NCBI RefSeq assembly: GCF_031119625.1
Contig: NZ_JAVHZV010000030.1
Coordinates: forward strand, 1-64,000
DNA: 64,000 nt
Reading direction: 5' to 3'
Source of the DNA: Pseudomonas sp. G34
GTDB taxonomy: Bacteria; Pseudomonadota; Gammaproteobacteria; Pseudomonadales; Pseudomonadaceae
The notes under the pieces were generated by a model. The model searched no databases and was not told where the DNA came from. It saw nothing but the letters and a program-made list of their open reading frames with translations. The position numbers and the translations under genes were made by a program. Positions 27,146-34,232 of this stretch are shown one piece after another (within the stretch, counting starts at the first letter, position 1; each line of letters begins with the position of its first letter).

Positions 27146-27982
27146 TCAGTCCACGTCGGGGCTGCCGATGAACCGCTTGCGCTCGGGAAAGAACAACCGG
27201 CCAAGCTCAGCCCCGGGATTTTCGGCACGCATGAAGGCTTCGCCAACGAGGAAGGCGTATACCTCGCTGATTTCCATCAGCTCGACGTCGGCACGATTGA
27301 GGATGCCGCTCTCGGTCACCACCAGGCGGTCGCGGGGAATGCGCGGCAGCAGGTCCAGCGTGGTTTCCAGATTCACCTCGAAGGTATGCAGGTTGCGGTT
27401 GTTGACGCCAATCAGCGGCGTATCCAGCAACTTCAATGCGCGCTCCAGCTCGTCGCCGTCATGCACTTCGGCCAGCACGTCGAGATTGAATGCCTTGGCG
27501 GTAGCCGCCAGCTCGGCCATCTGCGCATCGCTCAGCGCCGAGACGATCAGCAGCACGCAGTCGGCGCCCAGGGCCCGCGATTCGACGATCTGGTAGGGGT
27601 CGATCATGAAATCCTTGCGGATCACCGGCAGCGAACACGCGCTGCGCGCTTCCTGCAAGTAGCGGTCGGCGCCCTCGAAGAAATCGATATCGGTAAGGAC
27701 CGACAGGCAGGTCGCCCCGCCCTCCTCGTAGCTGCGGGCAATGTCCGCCGGCACGAAGTTCTCACGAATCACGCCTTTGCTCGGCGAGGCCTTCTTGATC
27801 TCGGCGATCAGCGCTGGCTGCTTGCTCCTGGCCTGCTCGATCAGCGCCTTGGCAAAACCACGCGGGGCGTCGGCAGCGCGCGCGTCGCGCTCGACTTCGG
27901 CGAGGCTGACCACGGCACGGCGGGCGGCGACTTCTTCGGCCTTGCGGGCGAGGATCTTTTCCAGAACGGTGGGAATGCTCAC
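27146..27982 (-). CDS. trpC: Indole-3-glycerol phosphate synthase
   Basis: Ring closure step of tryptophan synthesis, a TIM-barrel enzyme of 278 residues. Visible family motifs: LIAEIKKASPSKG near residue 57, FFEG, VIRKDFMIDPYQI, and GVNNRNLHTFEVNL with ESGI further on. Its ATG overlaps the trpD stop (ATGA), so trpGDC is coupled. It is monofunctional, without the TrpF fusion of enterobacteria. Confidence 0.96.
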   Translation of the reverse strand: MSIPTVLEKILARKAEEVAARRAVVSLAEVERDARAADAPRGFAKALIEQARSKQPALIAEIKKASPSKGVIRENFVPADIARSYEEGGATCLSVLTDIDFFEGADRYLQEARSACSLPVIRKDFMIDPYQIVESRALGADCVLLIVSALSDAQMAELAATAKAFNLDVLAEVHDGDELERALKLLDTPLIGVNNRNLHTFEVNLETTLDLLPRIPRDRLVVTESGILNRADVELMEISEVYAFLVGEAFMRAENPGAELGRLFFPERKRFIGSPDVD

Positions 27983-29025
27983 CCTTCATTCTCCTGTTTG
28001 AATACCGCGGTAAAGGACACCAGCTCTTCCATCTTTTCCCGGGCCAGGCCGGTGTGCAGGGCGTCGTGGGCCAGGCTCATGCCGCCCTGCAGGTCGTCGG
28101 CATGGTCAGCGGCATAGAGCGCCGCACCGGCATTGAGCACGATGATGTCGGCGGCTTTCTGGCCGGCATCGGTCTTGCGGCGGCCCAACGCATCGCGGAT
28201 CAGCTCCAGCGATTGCGCTGCACCGTCGACGGTCAGGCCGATCAGGCTCTGGCTCTTGATATCGAAATCTTCGGGCTGGATGCGGTACTCGCTGACCACG
28301 CCGTTCTTCAGTTCGGCGACGAAGGTTGGCGCCGCCAGGCTGATCTCGTCGAGACCATCCTGGGCATGCACCACCAGCACGTGCTCGCTGCCCAGGCGCT
28401 GCAGCACTTCGGCCATCGGCCGGCACAACGCCTGGCTGAACACGCCCACCACCTGGTGCTTGGCGCCGGCCGGGTTGGTCATCGGGCCGAGCATGTTGAA
28501 CAGCGTGCGCAAGCCCAGCTCGCGACGCGGGCCGATGGCATGCTTCATCGCGCCATGATGGGACGGCGCGAACATGAAGCCGACGCCGACGGTCTCGACG
28601 CAGCGCGCCACCTGCACCGGGGTGAGGCCCAGGTACACACCGGCAGCCTCGAGCAGATCGGCGCTGCCGCTCTTGCCCGACACCGCGCGATTACCGTGCT
28701 TGGCCACCTTGCCGCCGGCCGCAGCGACGACGAAGGCCGCGGCGGTGGAGACGTTGAAGATGTTCATGCCGTCGCCACCGGTGCCGCAGGTGTCGACCAG
28801 GCGCTCGGCGGCGATCTCTACCGGCGCAGCCAGTTCGCGCATCACGCTGGCGGCACCGACGATCTCGTCGATGGTCTCGCTCTTCATGCGCATGCCCATC
28901 AGGAACGCGCCGATCTGTGCGTCGGTGCACTGGCCGGTCATGATTTCGCGCATCACGTCGCGCATTTCCTCGGTGCTCAGGTCCAGCTGGGCGACGATGC
29001 GGTTGAGGGCTTCCTTGATGTTCAT
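27979..29025 (-). CDS. trpD: Anthranilate phosphoribosyltransferase
   Basis: Transfers the phosphoribosyl group from PRPP to anthranilate. The 348-residue protein has the PRPP-binding GTGGDGMNIFNVST motif near residue 80 and KHGNRAVSGKSGSAD. The start ATG (29023-29025) overlaps the trpG stop by 4 bp, giving the usual family length. Confidence 0.96.
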   Translation of the reverse strand: MNIKEALNRIVAQLDLSTEEMRDVMREIMTGQCTDAQIGAFLMGMRMKSETIDEIVGAASVMRELAAPVEIAAERLVDTCGTGGDGMNIFNVSTAAAFVVAAAGGKVAKHGNRAVSGKSGSADLLEAAGVYLGLTPVQVARCVETVGVGFMFAPSHHGAMKHAIGPRRELGLRTLFNMLGPMTNPAGAKHQVVGVFSQALCRPMAEVLQRLGSEHVLVVHAQDGLDEISLAAPTFVAELKNGVVSEYRIQPEDFDIKSQSLIGLTVDGAAQSLELIRDALGRRKTDAGQKAADIIVLNAGAALYAADHADDLQGGMSLAHDALHTGLAREKMEELVSFTAVFKQENEG

Positions 29026-29618
29026 GGGCGCACGCCTCCGGTCTGCTTGAGGAAGTTGGCGAACAGTTCGTGGCCCTGCTCGGTAAGGATCGACTCGGGG
29101 TGGAACTGCACGCCCTCGACGTTCAGGGTCTTGTGGCGCAGGCCCATGATCTCGTCGACGGCGCCGTCCTCGTGCTGCGTCCAGGCGGTGACCTCGAGGC
29201 AGTCCGGCAGGGTCTCGCGCTTGACCACCAGCGAGTGGTAGCGGGTCACGGTCACCGGCATCGCCAGGCCGGCGAACACGCCCTTGTTTTCGTGAAACAC
29301 CGGGCTGGTCTTGCCGTGCATCACCTGGCGGGCGCGTACCACGTCGCCGCCGTAGGCCTGGCCGATGCTCTGGTGGCCGAGGCAGACGCCGAGGATCGGC
29401 AGCTTGCCAGCAAAATGCAGGATGGCCTCGATGGACACACCGGCTTCGCTCGGCGTGCACGGGCCTGGGGAGACGACGATGCGCTCGGGCTTGAGCGCCT
29501 CGATCTCGGCGATGCTCAGTTCGTCATTGCGGATGACGTGGACGTCGGCACCCAGCTCGCCCAGGTACTGCACCACGTTGTAGGTAAAGGAGTCGTAGTT
29601 GTCGATCATCAGCAGCAT
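29022..29618 (-). CDS. trpG: Anthranilate synthase glutamine amidotransferase subunit
   Basis: Supplies ammonia from glutamine to TrpE. The 198-residue class I amidotransferase has the oxyanion strand SPGPCTPSEAG, catalytic Cys in LGVCLGHQSIGQA near residue 80, and His-Glu in VQFHPESI near the C-terminus. First structural gene of trpGDC, separated from its partner trpE by about 13.6 kb of accessory DNA. Confidence 0.96.
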   Translation of the reverse strand: MLLMIDNYDSFTYNVVQYLGELGADVHVIRNDELSIAEIEALKPERIVVSPGPCTPSEAGVSIEAILHFAGKLPILGVCLGHQSIGQAYGGDVVRARQVMHGKTSPVFHENKGVFAGLAMPVTVTRYHSLVVKRETLPDCLEVTAWTQHEDGAVDEIMGLRHKTLNVEGVQFHPESILTEQGHELFANFLKQTGGVRP

Positions 29619-29746
29619 TTTAGATTTAACCCTTTGATTTACTGCTCTTCAGCCAATCACCCTGGTTTCGATACCCCTATTCGCACCCGCAGTTTTTCAT
29701 GCCGGGAGAATGTCTATTCGGGGGTCGAGCAAGGCAGAGAGAATCG

Positions 29747-29761
29747 TCCGGCGGGGCCGGA
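29747..29761 (-). promoter_or_regulatory. Candidate attenuation hairpin of trpGDC
   Basis: TCCGGC (29747-29752) pairs with GCCGGA (29756-29761) over a 3-base loop, 9 bases after the leader-peptide stop. It is followed on the minus strand by CGATTCTCTCTGCCTT. It could be one arm of the attenuator; the competing structure was not resolved by eye. Confidence 0.4.
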
Positions 29762-29770
29762 TGGAAAAGA

Positions 29771-29815
29771 TCAGGCGCGCCAACGCCAGCGGGCGTGGGC
29801 TTTGATGAGGCGCAT
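29771..29815 (-). CDS. trpL: trpGDC leader peptide
   Basis: A 14-codon reading frame encodes MRLIKAHARWRWRA with two Trp codons separated by one residue, about 150 bp before trpG. A near-identical peptide precedes trpE (44754-44798). Attenuation of trpE and trpGDC through such leaders is known in P. putida. No strong Shine-Dalgarno is seen before the ATG; the frame is open further upstream, so the exact start is uncertain. Confidence 0.85.
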   Translation of the reverse strand: MRLIKAHARWRWRA

Positions 29816-29958
29816 CAGGAGGGTGCTGCTTGCGTTCACGAAGGAGGTCTCGCGTTTATCTTCGGGCACAGTAGCCCAGCAGGGCCTTGGCGTGCAACTG
29901 GCACAGCGCTGCGCACCGGCAACAGATCGGCGCTTCATGGCCGTTACAGCACCCAGGG

Positions 29959-30525
29959 TTATCGGCCGGCTCCCTGCTGCTCGGCCAGCCAGGCGAGCAC
30001 CTGCTCGGCCAGGCGCTCGGGGGCCTCGCGGGTGCTGTCCAGGCGCAGCAGCGGGCAGCGCAGTTGCTGCGCGATCCACGCTTCGTGCATGCGCAGGCTG
30101 CGGGTCTGCAGATCGCCGTGCTGATAGCCGGCGGCCCACTCCAGAAAGGCCTGGTGCTGGGCGTGCATGTCCCCGCCCGGCCGCACCCGCTCGCCGTAAC
30201 GCTGCTGCTCGCGGGCACGCAGCCGTTGCATGCGCTCGGTGTCGTCCAGTTGCAGGAACACGGCGTGGCTGAACAGCGGTACCAGCGCCTCGCCCCAGCT
30301 GCACAGCGAACCGCTGAGTATCCAGTCGCTCGACTGCGCCGCGCAGGCGCGGATCTGCTCCACACGCTGTTGCGGTTCGCGCTTGAAACGATAAGGTGGC
30401 TCGCTGGGCAGCCAGTAGAAGTTGTCGGTGTCCAGATGCAACCAGCCGCAGCGCTGGGCCAGTGCTGCCGCCAGGGTGGTCGTCCCGGCACCGGACGCCC
30501 CGAACACATGTAACCGTACCGCCAT
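29959..30525 (-). CDS. P-loop adenylate-kinase-like protein
   Basis: 188-residue P-loop protein starting MAVRLHVFGASGAGTTTLA, a Walker A of the nucleoside/shikimate kinase type (GxxxxGTT, residues 9-17). The DTDNFYW segment near residue 32 resembles an acceptor-binding region of small kinases. Substrate is unknown; similar proteins are annotated as adenylate kinase or FlaR-like. It is divergent from the GNAT gene with 31 bp between starts. Confidence 0.75.
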   Translation of the reverse strand: MAVRLHVFGASGAGTTTLAAALAQRCGWLHLDTDNFYWLPSEPPYRFKREPQQRVEQIRACAAQSSDWILSGSLCSWGEALVPLFSHAVFLQLDDTERMQRLRAREQQRYGERVRPGGDMHAQHQAFLEWAAGYQHGDLQTRSLRMHEAWIAQQLRCPLLRLDSTREAPERLAEQVLAWLAEQQGAGR

Positions 30526-30556
30526 GGATCAACATCCTCCACGAAAGGAATTCATC

Positions 30557-30985
30557 ATGATTCGCCCTTACCATGCCAACGACGCCAACGCCGTGCTCGA
30601 CATCTGGCTCGCCGCGTCGATTCAGGCCCATGCCTTTATCGCCGAATCGTTCTGGCGCGATCAACTGGGCGCCATGCGCGAGGTCTACCTGCCCCAGGCC
30701 GAGACACTGGTGCTCGAAGAAGACGGCCAGATCCTGGGCTTCGCGTCTCTGCACGAACACCGCCTGGCCGCCCTGTTCGTCGCCCCAGGCGCCCAGGGGC
30801 GCGGGCTCGGCAAACGCCTGCTCGACGAAGCCAAGCGCCGCCGCGACCTGCTGGAGCTCAGCGTGTACAGCGCCAACACCCGGGCCTGCGCCTTCTACCA
30901 GGCCTGCGGCTTTGCCGTGCTGGCCGAGCAGAACGATCCGCACAGCGGCCACCCCGAGCAGGTCATGCGCTGGCAAGCCGAGTGA
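30557..30985 (+). CDS. GNAT-family N-acetyltransferase
   Basis: 142-residue acetyltransferase. The acetyl-CoA motif is LFVAPGAQGRGLGKRLLDEA (residues 73-92) and the C-terminal NTRACAFYQACGF is typical of GNATs. It resembles YjaB/YiiD-like enzymes of unknown substrate. The ATG at 30557 is preceded by AAAGGAA. Convergent with the lysis gene Rz, so it marks the left edge of the phage-derived region. Confidence 0.88.
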   Translation: MIRPYHANDANAVLDIWLAASIQAHAFIAESFWRDQLGAMREVYLPQAETLVLEEDGQILGFASLHEHRLAALFVAPGAQGRGLGKRLLDEAKRRRDLLELSVYSANTRACAFYQACGFAVLAEQNDPHSGHPEQVMRWQAE

Positions 30986-31046
30986 GGCGCAGAGCGGGCA
31001 CTCTCCGGTAGCGAGTTGTGGCTGTCAACGCTAGCCGAGCGCAGCG

Positions 31047-31598
31047 CTAACGCGGTTCACCGAGGGCTCGCACGTAATCCTGGCACATGCCTAGGGCGAT
31101 GATGGCACGGTCGCCGCGTTGGCTGATGGCGACAATTCGTTGAGCAGCTGCTCGGTCAATGTCGGCGCGTCGGGCGCCATCCACCAGGCGTCCGGGAGCG
31201 GGGGTGCCGGGCACTGGGGCGCGGTGAGTGGAGTCGGTAGCTCCGGGAGCGGCGGTGAGGACTGACAGCCGTAGCTCAGCAGTGGCAAGACGATCACGCA
31301 GGCGCGCAGCCTTATCTTCGGCATCGGTAAGTTTCCTGTGTTGGGTCTGGGAGGAGGCCTGCAACTGCTGCTCAAGCAGCAGGCGTTTGTCATGGCCACG
31401 TTGTGTTTCAAGCGCGGCGGCGCTCTGGATGCGGCCGAGGGCCTGGGCATGGGTTTTGTCGCGCTCGGCCAGCTGTTCACCCAGGCGCCAGCCCTGCACC
31501 ACCCAACCGAGGCTGGCGGCGCCGAGCAGTAGCGTCAGGAGCAGGCCGCCGCCGAGCAGCCAGCGATAGCGGGTGGGAATCAGCGCTAACAGGCTCAT
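31047..31598 (-). CDS. Phage Rz-like i-spanin
   Basis: Inner-membrane subunit of a two-component spanin that disrupts the outer membrane during lysis. The 183-residue protein has one N-terminal membrane helix (about residues 13-33) and then a long charged coiled coil (40-115), the classic Rz layout. Its ATG overlaps the endolysin stop by 4 bp. A second gene of Rz1 type is embedded entirely within it in another frame. Confidence 0.88.
   Translation of the reverse strand: MSLLALIPTRYRWLLGGGLLLTLLLGAASLGWVVQGWRLGEQLAERDKTHAQALGRIQSAAALETQRGHDKRLLLEQQLQASSQTQHRKLTDAEDKAARLRDRLATAELRLSVLTAAPGATDSTHRAPVPGTPAPGRLVDGARRADIDRAAAQRIVAISQRGDRAIIALGMCQDYVRALGEPR
31091..31324 (-). CDS. Embedded Rz1-like o-spanin lipoprotein
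   Basis: Lies wholly inside the Rz gene in a different frame. It encodes 77 residues with basic N-terminus MPKIRLRAC, a hydrophobic stretch, and the lipobox-like LLSYGC with Cys20. The mature part is proline-rich (PPLPELPTPLTAPQCPAPPLP), the hallmark of Rz1. The -3 position of the lipobox is Ser rather than Leu, slightly off consensus. Embedded Rz/Rz1 is known in lambda. Confidence 0.82.
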   Translation of the reverse strand: MPKIRLRACVIVLPLLSYGCQSSPPLPELPTPLTAPQCPAPPLPDAWWMAPDAPTLTEQLLNELSPSANAATVPSSP

Positions 31599-32134
31599 GT
31601 CGCCACCTCCCCGCCAGAGGCGATGAACATGGCCAGCAGGTCATCCTGATCACGCGGCTGGCTGGCCAATTCCTGGCGGTAGATACGCAGCAGCGCGCCA
31701 AGATCGTGCTCGCGCTGGCCGTAGCCGGCCCCCGGCAGGCTGGCCCAGATGGGCGCGGCCGCGGTGATCGCCTCAGCCACCTGGCCAGCCTGAATGGGCG
31801 CGAGTGCGCCGCATTCTTCGAGCAGCTTCACGGCGGCCAGGTCTTGCGCCTCTGGGGTGAAGCGGCCGCGAAAGTCGTAGAGTTCGACGATGGCATCCCA
31901 GGTACGGGCCAGGAACTGGTAACGGCCAGCCGCCGTCGATTGAATGTCGTAGCGCGGCAGCTCGACCCGTTGGCGCGGGTGGGCGCTGTAGTCGTCGAAC
32001 AGGCTGCCGCCCACCAACACGTTATAGCCGTCGTCGCTGTTGGCGACGGTCGAGGTGCCTTCGCTCCAGGCGAGCATGTCGAGAAAGGCAAGTACGTTGT
32101 GGCCACCCGCCTGGGTGGCAGTAAGTCGGGCCAT
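31595..32134 (-). CDS. GH104 lambda-R-type endolysin (lytic transglycosylase)
   Basis: Cleaves the peptidoglycan glycan strand during lysis. The 179-residue protein aligns by eye with lambda R: AFLDMLAWSEGTS (catalytic Glu25), YNVLVGGSLFDDYSAHPR, STAAGRYQFLARTWD and IWASLPGAGYGQREH. No signal peptide, so export depends on the holin. Start ATG at 32134 (MARLTATQAGG). It overlaps Rz by 4 bp and is preceded by a hairpin separating it from the GH5 gene. Confidence 0.93.
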   Translation of the reverse strand: MARLTATQAGGHNVLAFLDMLAWSEGTSTVANSDDGYNVLVGGSLFDDYSAHPRQRVELPRYDIQSTAAGRYQFLARTWDAIVELYDFRGRFTPEAQDLAAVKLLEECGALAPIQAGQVAEAITAAAPIWASLPGAGYGQREHDLGALLRIYRQELASQPRDQDDLLAMFIASGGEVAT

Positions 32135-32158
32135 GGGAATTCTCCGGTGTCGTAAAGG

Positions 32159-32184
32159 CAATGACCCGCCGAAGCGGGTCATTG
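32159..32184 (-). terminator. Hairpin between the GH5 gene and the endolysin gene
   Basis: A perfect 11-bp stem CAATGACCCGC (32159-32169) / GCGGGTCATTG (32174-32184) with a 4-base loop, just after the GH5 stop at 32192. On the minus strand it is followed by CCTTTA. The ends are the same CAATG...CATTG as the hairpin at 33876-33901. Confidence 0.7.
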
Positions 32185-32191
32185 GCGTGGC

Positions 32192-33328
32192 TCAGCGGGG
32201 CCCGTAGGCCGTGGTGGTGTTGCCGATGCGTGCCATCAGCGAGCGTGTGTTGGCTTTCAGCGTGCCGTCGTTGCGGTCCATGCCGTTGGGGTTGTTGTCG
32301 TCATCACCGGGACCGGCCAGCCACTGGAAACGCAGGATATGGTTGGCATCGAAGTACTTGTGCAGCTCGGTGAAGTAGGTACGCATGCCCGGTATGTGGT
32401 CCGGCCCGCCGAACTCACCGGCGATACCGCGCTTGCCATTGGCCTTGAGCCAGTCGATAAAGGGGGACCAGTCGGCCACCCGCTCGCGGTAGGCGATCGA
32501 TTCGATGGCCTGGTTCCACTTGCCACCACCCTGGCCGTCCTTGTCCGGGTACTGATGCGCCTCGTAGAGCAGCCGGCCTCCAGGATCCTGGAGATCCTTG
32601 AGCATGTCGGAGCTGCGCGGCCAGTACAGGGCCGAGGCGAACGCATTGCCGGCCACGGTGATGTAGTGCCGCGGGTCGACCTCACGCACCGCGGTGATCA
32701 GCCGCTGCACGTTGTTGCTCCACAGGGTTTCCACGTTGACGCCGCCATCGGGCACGCTGCCCATGTTGTGCGGCTCGTTCATCAGGCCGTAGCCGAACAG
32801 CCCGGGCTCGTCGCGCAGCTCCCGGGCGATGGCCGCCCAGATTCGCGCCAGCAAGGTGTAGTTGACCGGGCAATCGGGCGCGCCGATGGCCGTCCACAGC
32901 GCGTAGCCGCCGTTCCAGGCCTGCACCACGCGGCCGCTCACCGGCCCGTTGGCGCGTACGTACCAGCGGCAATAGTTGTGCATGTCGAGCAGCGAGAAGC
33001 CGCCCCAGCTGTGGATATGGCGGATGGCCCGGCGGATTTCCTCCACGTAGCTCTGCCGCAAGGTGAAGCCGCCAGCACCATCGAGAATGGCGATGCGCTC
33101 GCCCGCGAACGGCAGGCGTACGGCGAAGGGTTTGCCGCCCAGGCTACCGGCGTAGGACTTGATGTAGTCCGGCTGGTGGCCGCGCGGGGCGACGGTGAAG
33201 TAGTGGGTGTCCAGCCGCGCCGTGGCGATGGCGTCGACGTAGGGGTTGTTGCCCAGGCCTGCGGCATTGAAGCCGATCAGCGGGAATTCGCCGGCAGCGG
33301 CCATTTGGTCAAAGGTCTTGATAGCCAT
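32192..33328 (-). CDS. Glycoside hydrolase family 5 protein in the lysis cassette
   Basis: Cellulase-like (beta-1,4-glycanase fold) enzyme of 378 residues. Catalytic motifs of GH5 are intact: RLPF near 71, MHNYCRW near 116, the acid/base Glu185 in GLMNEPHNM, HQY near 258-260, and the nucleophile Glu305 in GIAGEFGG. There is no signal peptide, membrane helix or tail-attachment region. The ATG at 33328 follows GGAGGAAACACC, an excellent ribosome-binding site. It lies between holin and endolysin and is flanked by hairpins on both sides. Natural substrate is unknown; cellulose or another biofilm beta-glucan is plausible. Confidence 0.88.
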   Translation of the reverse strand: MAIKTFDQMAAAGEFPLIGFNAAGLGNNPYVDAIATARLDTHYFTVAPRGHQPDYIKSYAGSLGGKPFAVRLPFAGERIAILDGAGGFTLRQSYVEEIRRAIRHIHSWGGFSLLDMHNYCRWYVRANGPVSGRVVQAWNGGYALWTAIGAPDCPVNYTLLARIWAAIARELRDEPGLFGYGLMNEPHNMGSVPDGGVNVETLWSNNVQRLITAVREVDPRHYITVAGNAFASALYWPRSSDMLKDLQDPGGRLLYEAHQYPDKDGQGGGKWNQAIESIAYRERVADWSPFIDWLKANGKRGIAGEFGGPDHIPGMRTYFTELHKYFDANHILRFQWLAGPGDDDNNPNGMDRNDGTLKANTRSLMARIGNTTTAYGPR

Positions 33329-33347
33329 GGTGTTTCCTCCAGACATG

Positions 33348-33370
33348 AAAAAGCCCGCACGGTGGCGGGC
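33348..33370 (-). terminator. Intrinsic terminator upstream of the GH5 gene
   Basis: Stem GCCCGC (33353-33358) / GCGGGC (33365-33370) with a 6-base loop, followed on the minus strand by T5 (33348-33352). It lies between the holin and the GH5 start, so transcripts from holin must read through to reach GH5. Confidence 0.8.
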
Positions 33371-33427
33371 CAGGGTGAGTACGGCGGCACGGGATGCGCC
33401 GTCGTACGAGTTCAGGTAGCGGTTGTT

Positions 33428-33443
33428 GCCAGTTGCAACTGGC
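33428..33443. promoter_or_regulatory. 16-bp perfect palindrome between holin and GH5
   Basis: GCCAGTTGCAACTGGC is a perfect 16-bp palindrome just past the holin stop and 100 bp before the GH5 start. It has no T tract and no loop, so a protein-binding site is more likely than a terminator. The binder is unknown. Confidence 0.45.
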
Positions 33444-33450
33444 GGCCGAG

Positions 33451-33810
33451 TCAGGCGTCTCGGTCGCCAGGTGGTTTGTCGCGCAGGGCTCCGGTACGTC
33501 GGCGAATCGCCGCCAACATCAGCGTCACCACCAGACCCGCACCGGCGAAACCGGCAGGCCCCGGATAGGCGAAGGGGTGGATGCCATGCAGTTGGAAGTC
33601 CGTGATCGCCGGAGCACACAGGTAGCCCATCACGGCCGACGTCAAAAAGAACGTCACCCGGTTCCACATGGGCAGATTTTGCGTAGTGGTGAAGTACACC
33701 AGCGCCCCACACAAGGCGCCGACGGCAGCCTCGCCATTGATAGGGGCAATCAGGGCTGCAAGGTGCTCACCTAGCACGCCGAACAGCACGGCGCTGCTGT
33801 ATTCAGTCAT
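33451..33810 (-). CDS. Phage holin
   Basis: 119-residue small membrane protein of the lysis cassette. It starts MTEYSSAVLFGVLGEHLAAL and has hydrophobic segments at about residues 8-25, 33-52, 58-75 and 85-105, ending in a basic tail RRRTGALRDKPPGDRDA. GGGGAG lies before the ATG at 33810. Position ahead of endolysin and spanins supports holin function; exact family not identified. The upstream frame is open but unrelated. Confidence 0.75.
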   Translation of the reverse strand: MTEYSSAVLFGVLGEHLAALIAPINGEAAVGALCGALVYFTTTQNLPMWNRVTFFLTSAVMGYLCAPAITDFQLHGIHPFAYPGPAGFAGAGLVVTLMLAAIRRRTGALRDKPPGDRDA

Positions 33811-33875
33811 TGTTATCGTACTCCCCGAGGCCGACGGCCCCGACGACATTGAGGTTATGCCGCCCCCTGAAACGA

Positions 33876-33901
33876 CAATGCCCCGCACGGGCGGGGCATT
33901 G
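33876..33901 (-). terminator. Strong hairpin ahead of holin (tR'-like)
   Basis: A perfect 11-bp stem CAATGCCCCGC (33876-33886) / GCGGGGCATTG (33891-33901) with a 4-base loop. On the minus strand it is followed by TCGTTTC. It sits between the candidate late promoter and the holin start, the position of lambda tR'. Confidence 0.65.
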
Positions 33902-34005
33902 TTTGAGGAAGGTCGGTGTGTTGCAGCGCGGCTCGACGCGCCTGTAGCTGTTGATGAAGTCATGAAGCTGGCTGACTGCTCGCCCACCTCTGTGACGGTG
34001 ATCAA

Positions 34006-34034
34006 TGTATAACCGCCGATTCTCAGGCTCTCAA
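34006..34034 (-). promoter_or_regulatory. Candidate late promoter (pR'-like) for the lysis cassette
   Basis: On the minus strand, -35 TTGAGA (34029-34034), a 17-bp spacer and -10 TATACA (34006-34011). It is the best sigma-70-like match in the region and reads toward holin, GH5, endolysin and spanins. It lies downstream of the Q-like gene, as pR' lies after Q in lambda. Confidence 0.5.
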
Positions 34035-34207
34035 GGGCACTGCGCGAATCAGCGCCGACGCGCCGGAAAAAAACGGATACGCAAGCCGTTCAGACTGCCT
34101 GCCGCAGGAAACGGGCGCCCGCAAAGGCGCCCCGTGCCGGGCACCAGGGCGTTGTTCTTCAGGAAAGGAAAGGTGCCGAACCGCGAGAACCGCGGCCGGC
34201 AGAAATG

Positions 34208-34232
34208 AAAAGCGCGCTCAGGCGGCGCGCTT
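34208..34232 (-). terminator. Terminator at the end of the Q-like gene
   Basis: Stem AAGCGCGC (34210-34217) / GCGCGCTT (34225-34232) overlaps the last codons and stop of the Q-like gene. The minus-strand 3' side runs into TTTTCATTTC, an acceptable T tract. Confidence 0.65.

Larger units (their letters stand above)
29619..29958 (-). other. trpGDC leader region
   Basis: This 340-bp gap upstream of trpG holds the 14-residue Trp leader peptide at 29771-29815 and a small hairpin at 29747-29761. The remaining 130 bases to trpG are AT-richer. No other gene is recognised. Confidence 0.7.
33811..34217 (-). other. Late-promoter leader between the Q-like gene and holin
   Basis: These 407 bp contain no convincing protein gene. 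They hold a candidate promoter (34006-34034), a strong hairpin (33876-33901), and two further stems at 34113-34132 (GGGCGCC/GGCGCCC) and 34181-34195 (CCGCG/CGCGG). The layout suggests a short leader RNA of about 130 nt ending before holin. Confidence 0.6.

Noticed and set aside
29816..30976. 401-codon minus-strand frame reading into the trpGDC leader peptide
   Set aside because: It crosses the kinase gene in another frame and the GNAT gene in antisense; only the last 14 codons have the RWRWRA leader signature repeated at trpE.
33329..33450. Possible C-terminal remnant of a tail gene upstream of GH5
   Set aside because: The frame reads NNRYLNSYDGASRAAVL into the terminator, but it is short, overlaps the holin in antisense-free frame only by chance, and no tail-protein motif is recognisable.
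33840..33900. ATTGNNGT matches as PrtN P-boxes
   Set aside because: Only isolated single matches (one per strand) are seen, without the repeated array described for P-boxes; chance is enough to explain them.
33811..34005. 65-codon extension of the holin frame
   Set aside because: Ser/Thr/Ala-rich, reads through the 33876-33901 hairpin, and the good ribosome-binding site is before 33810.
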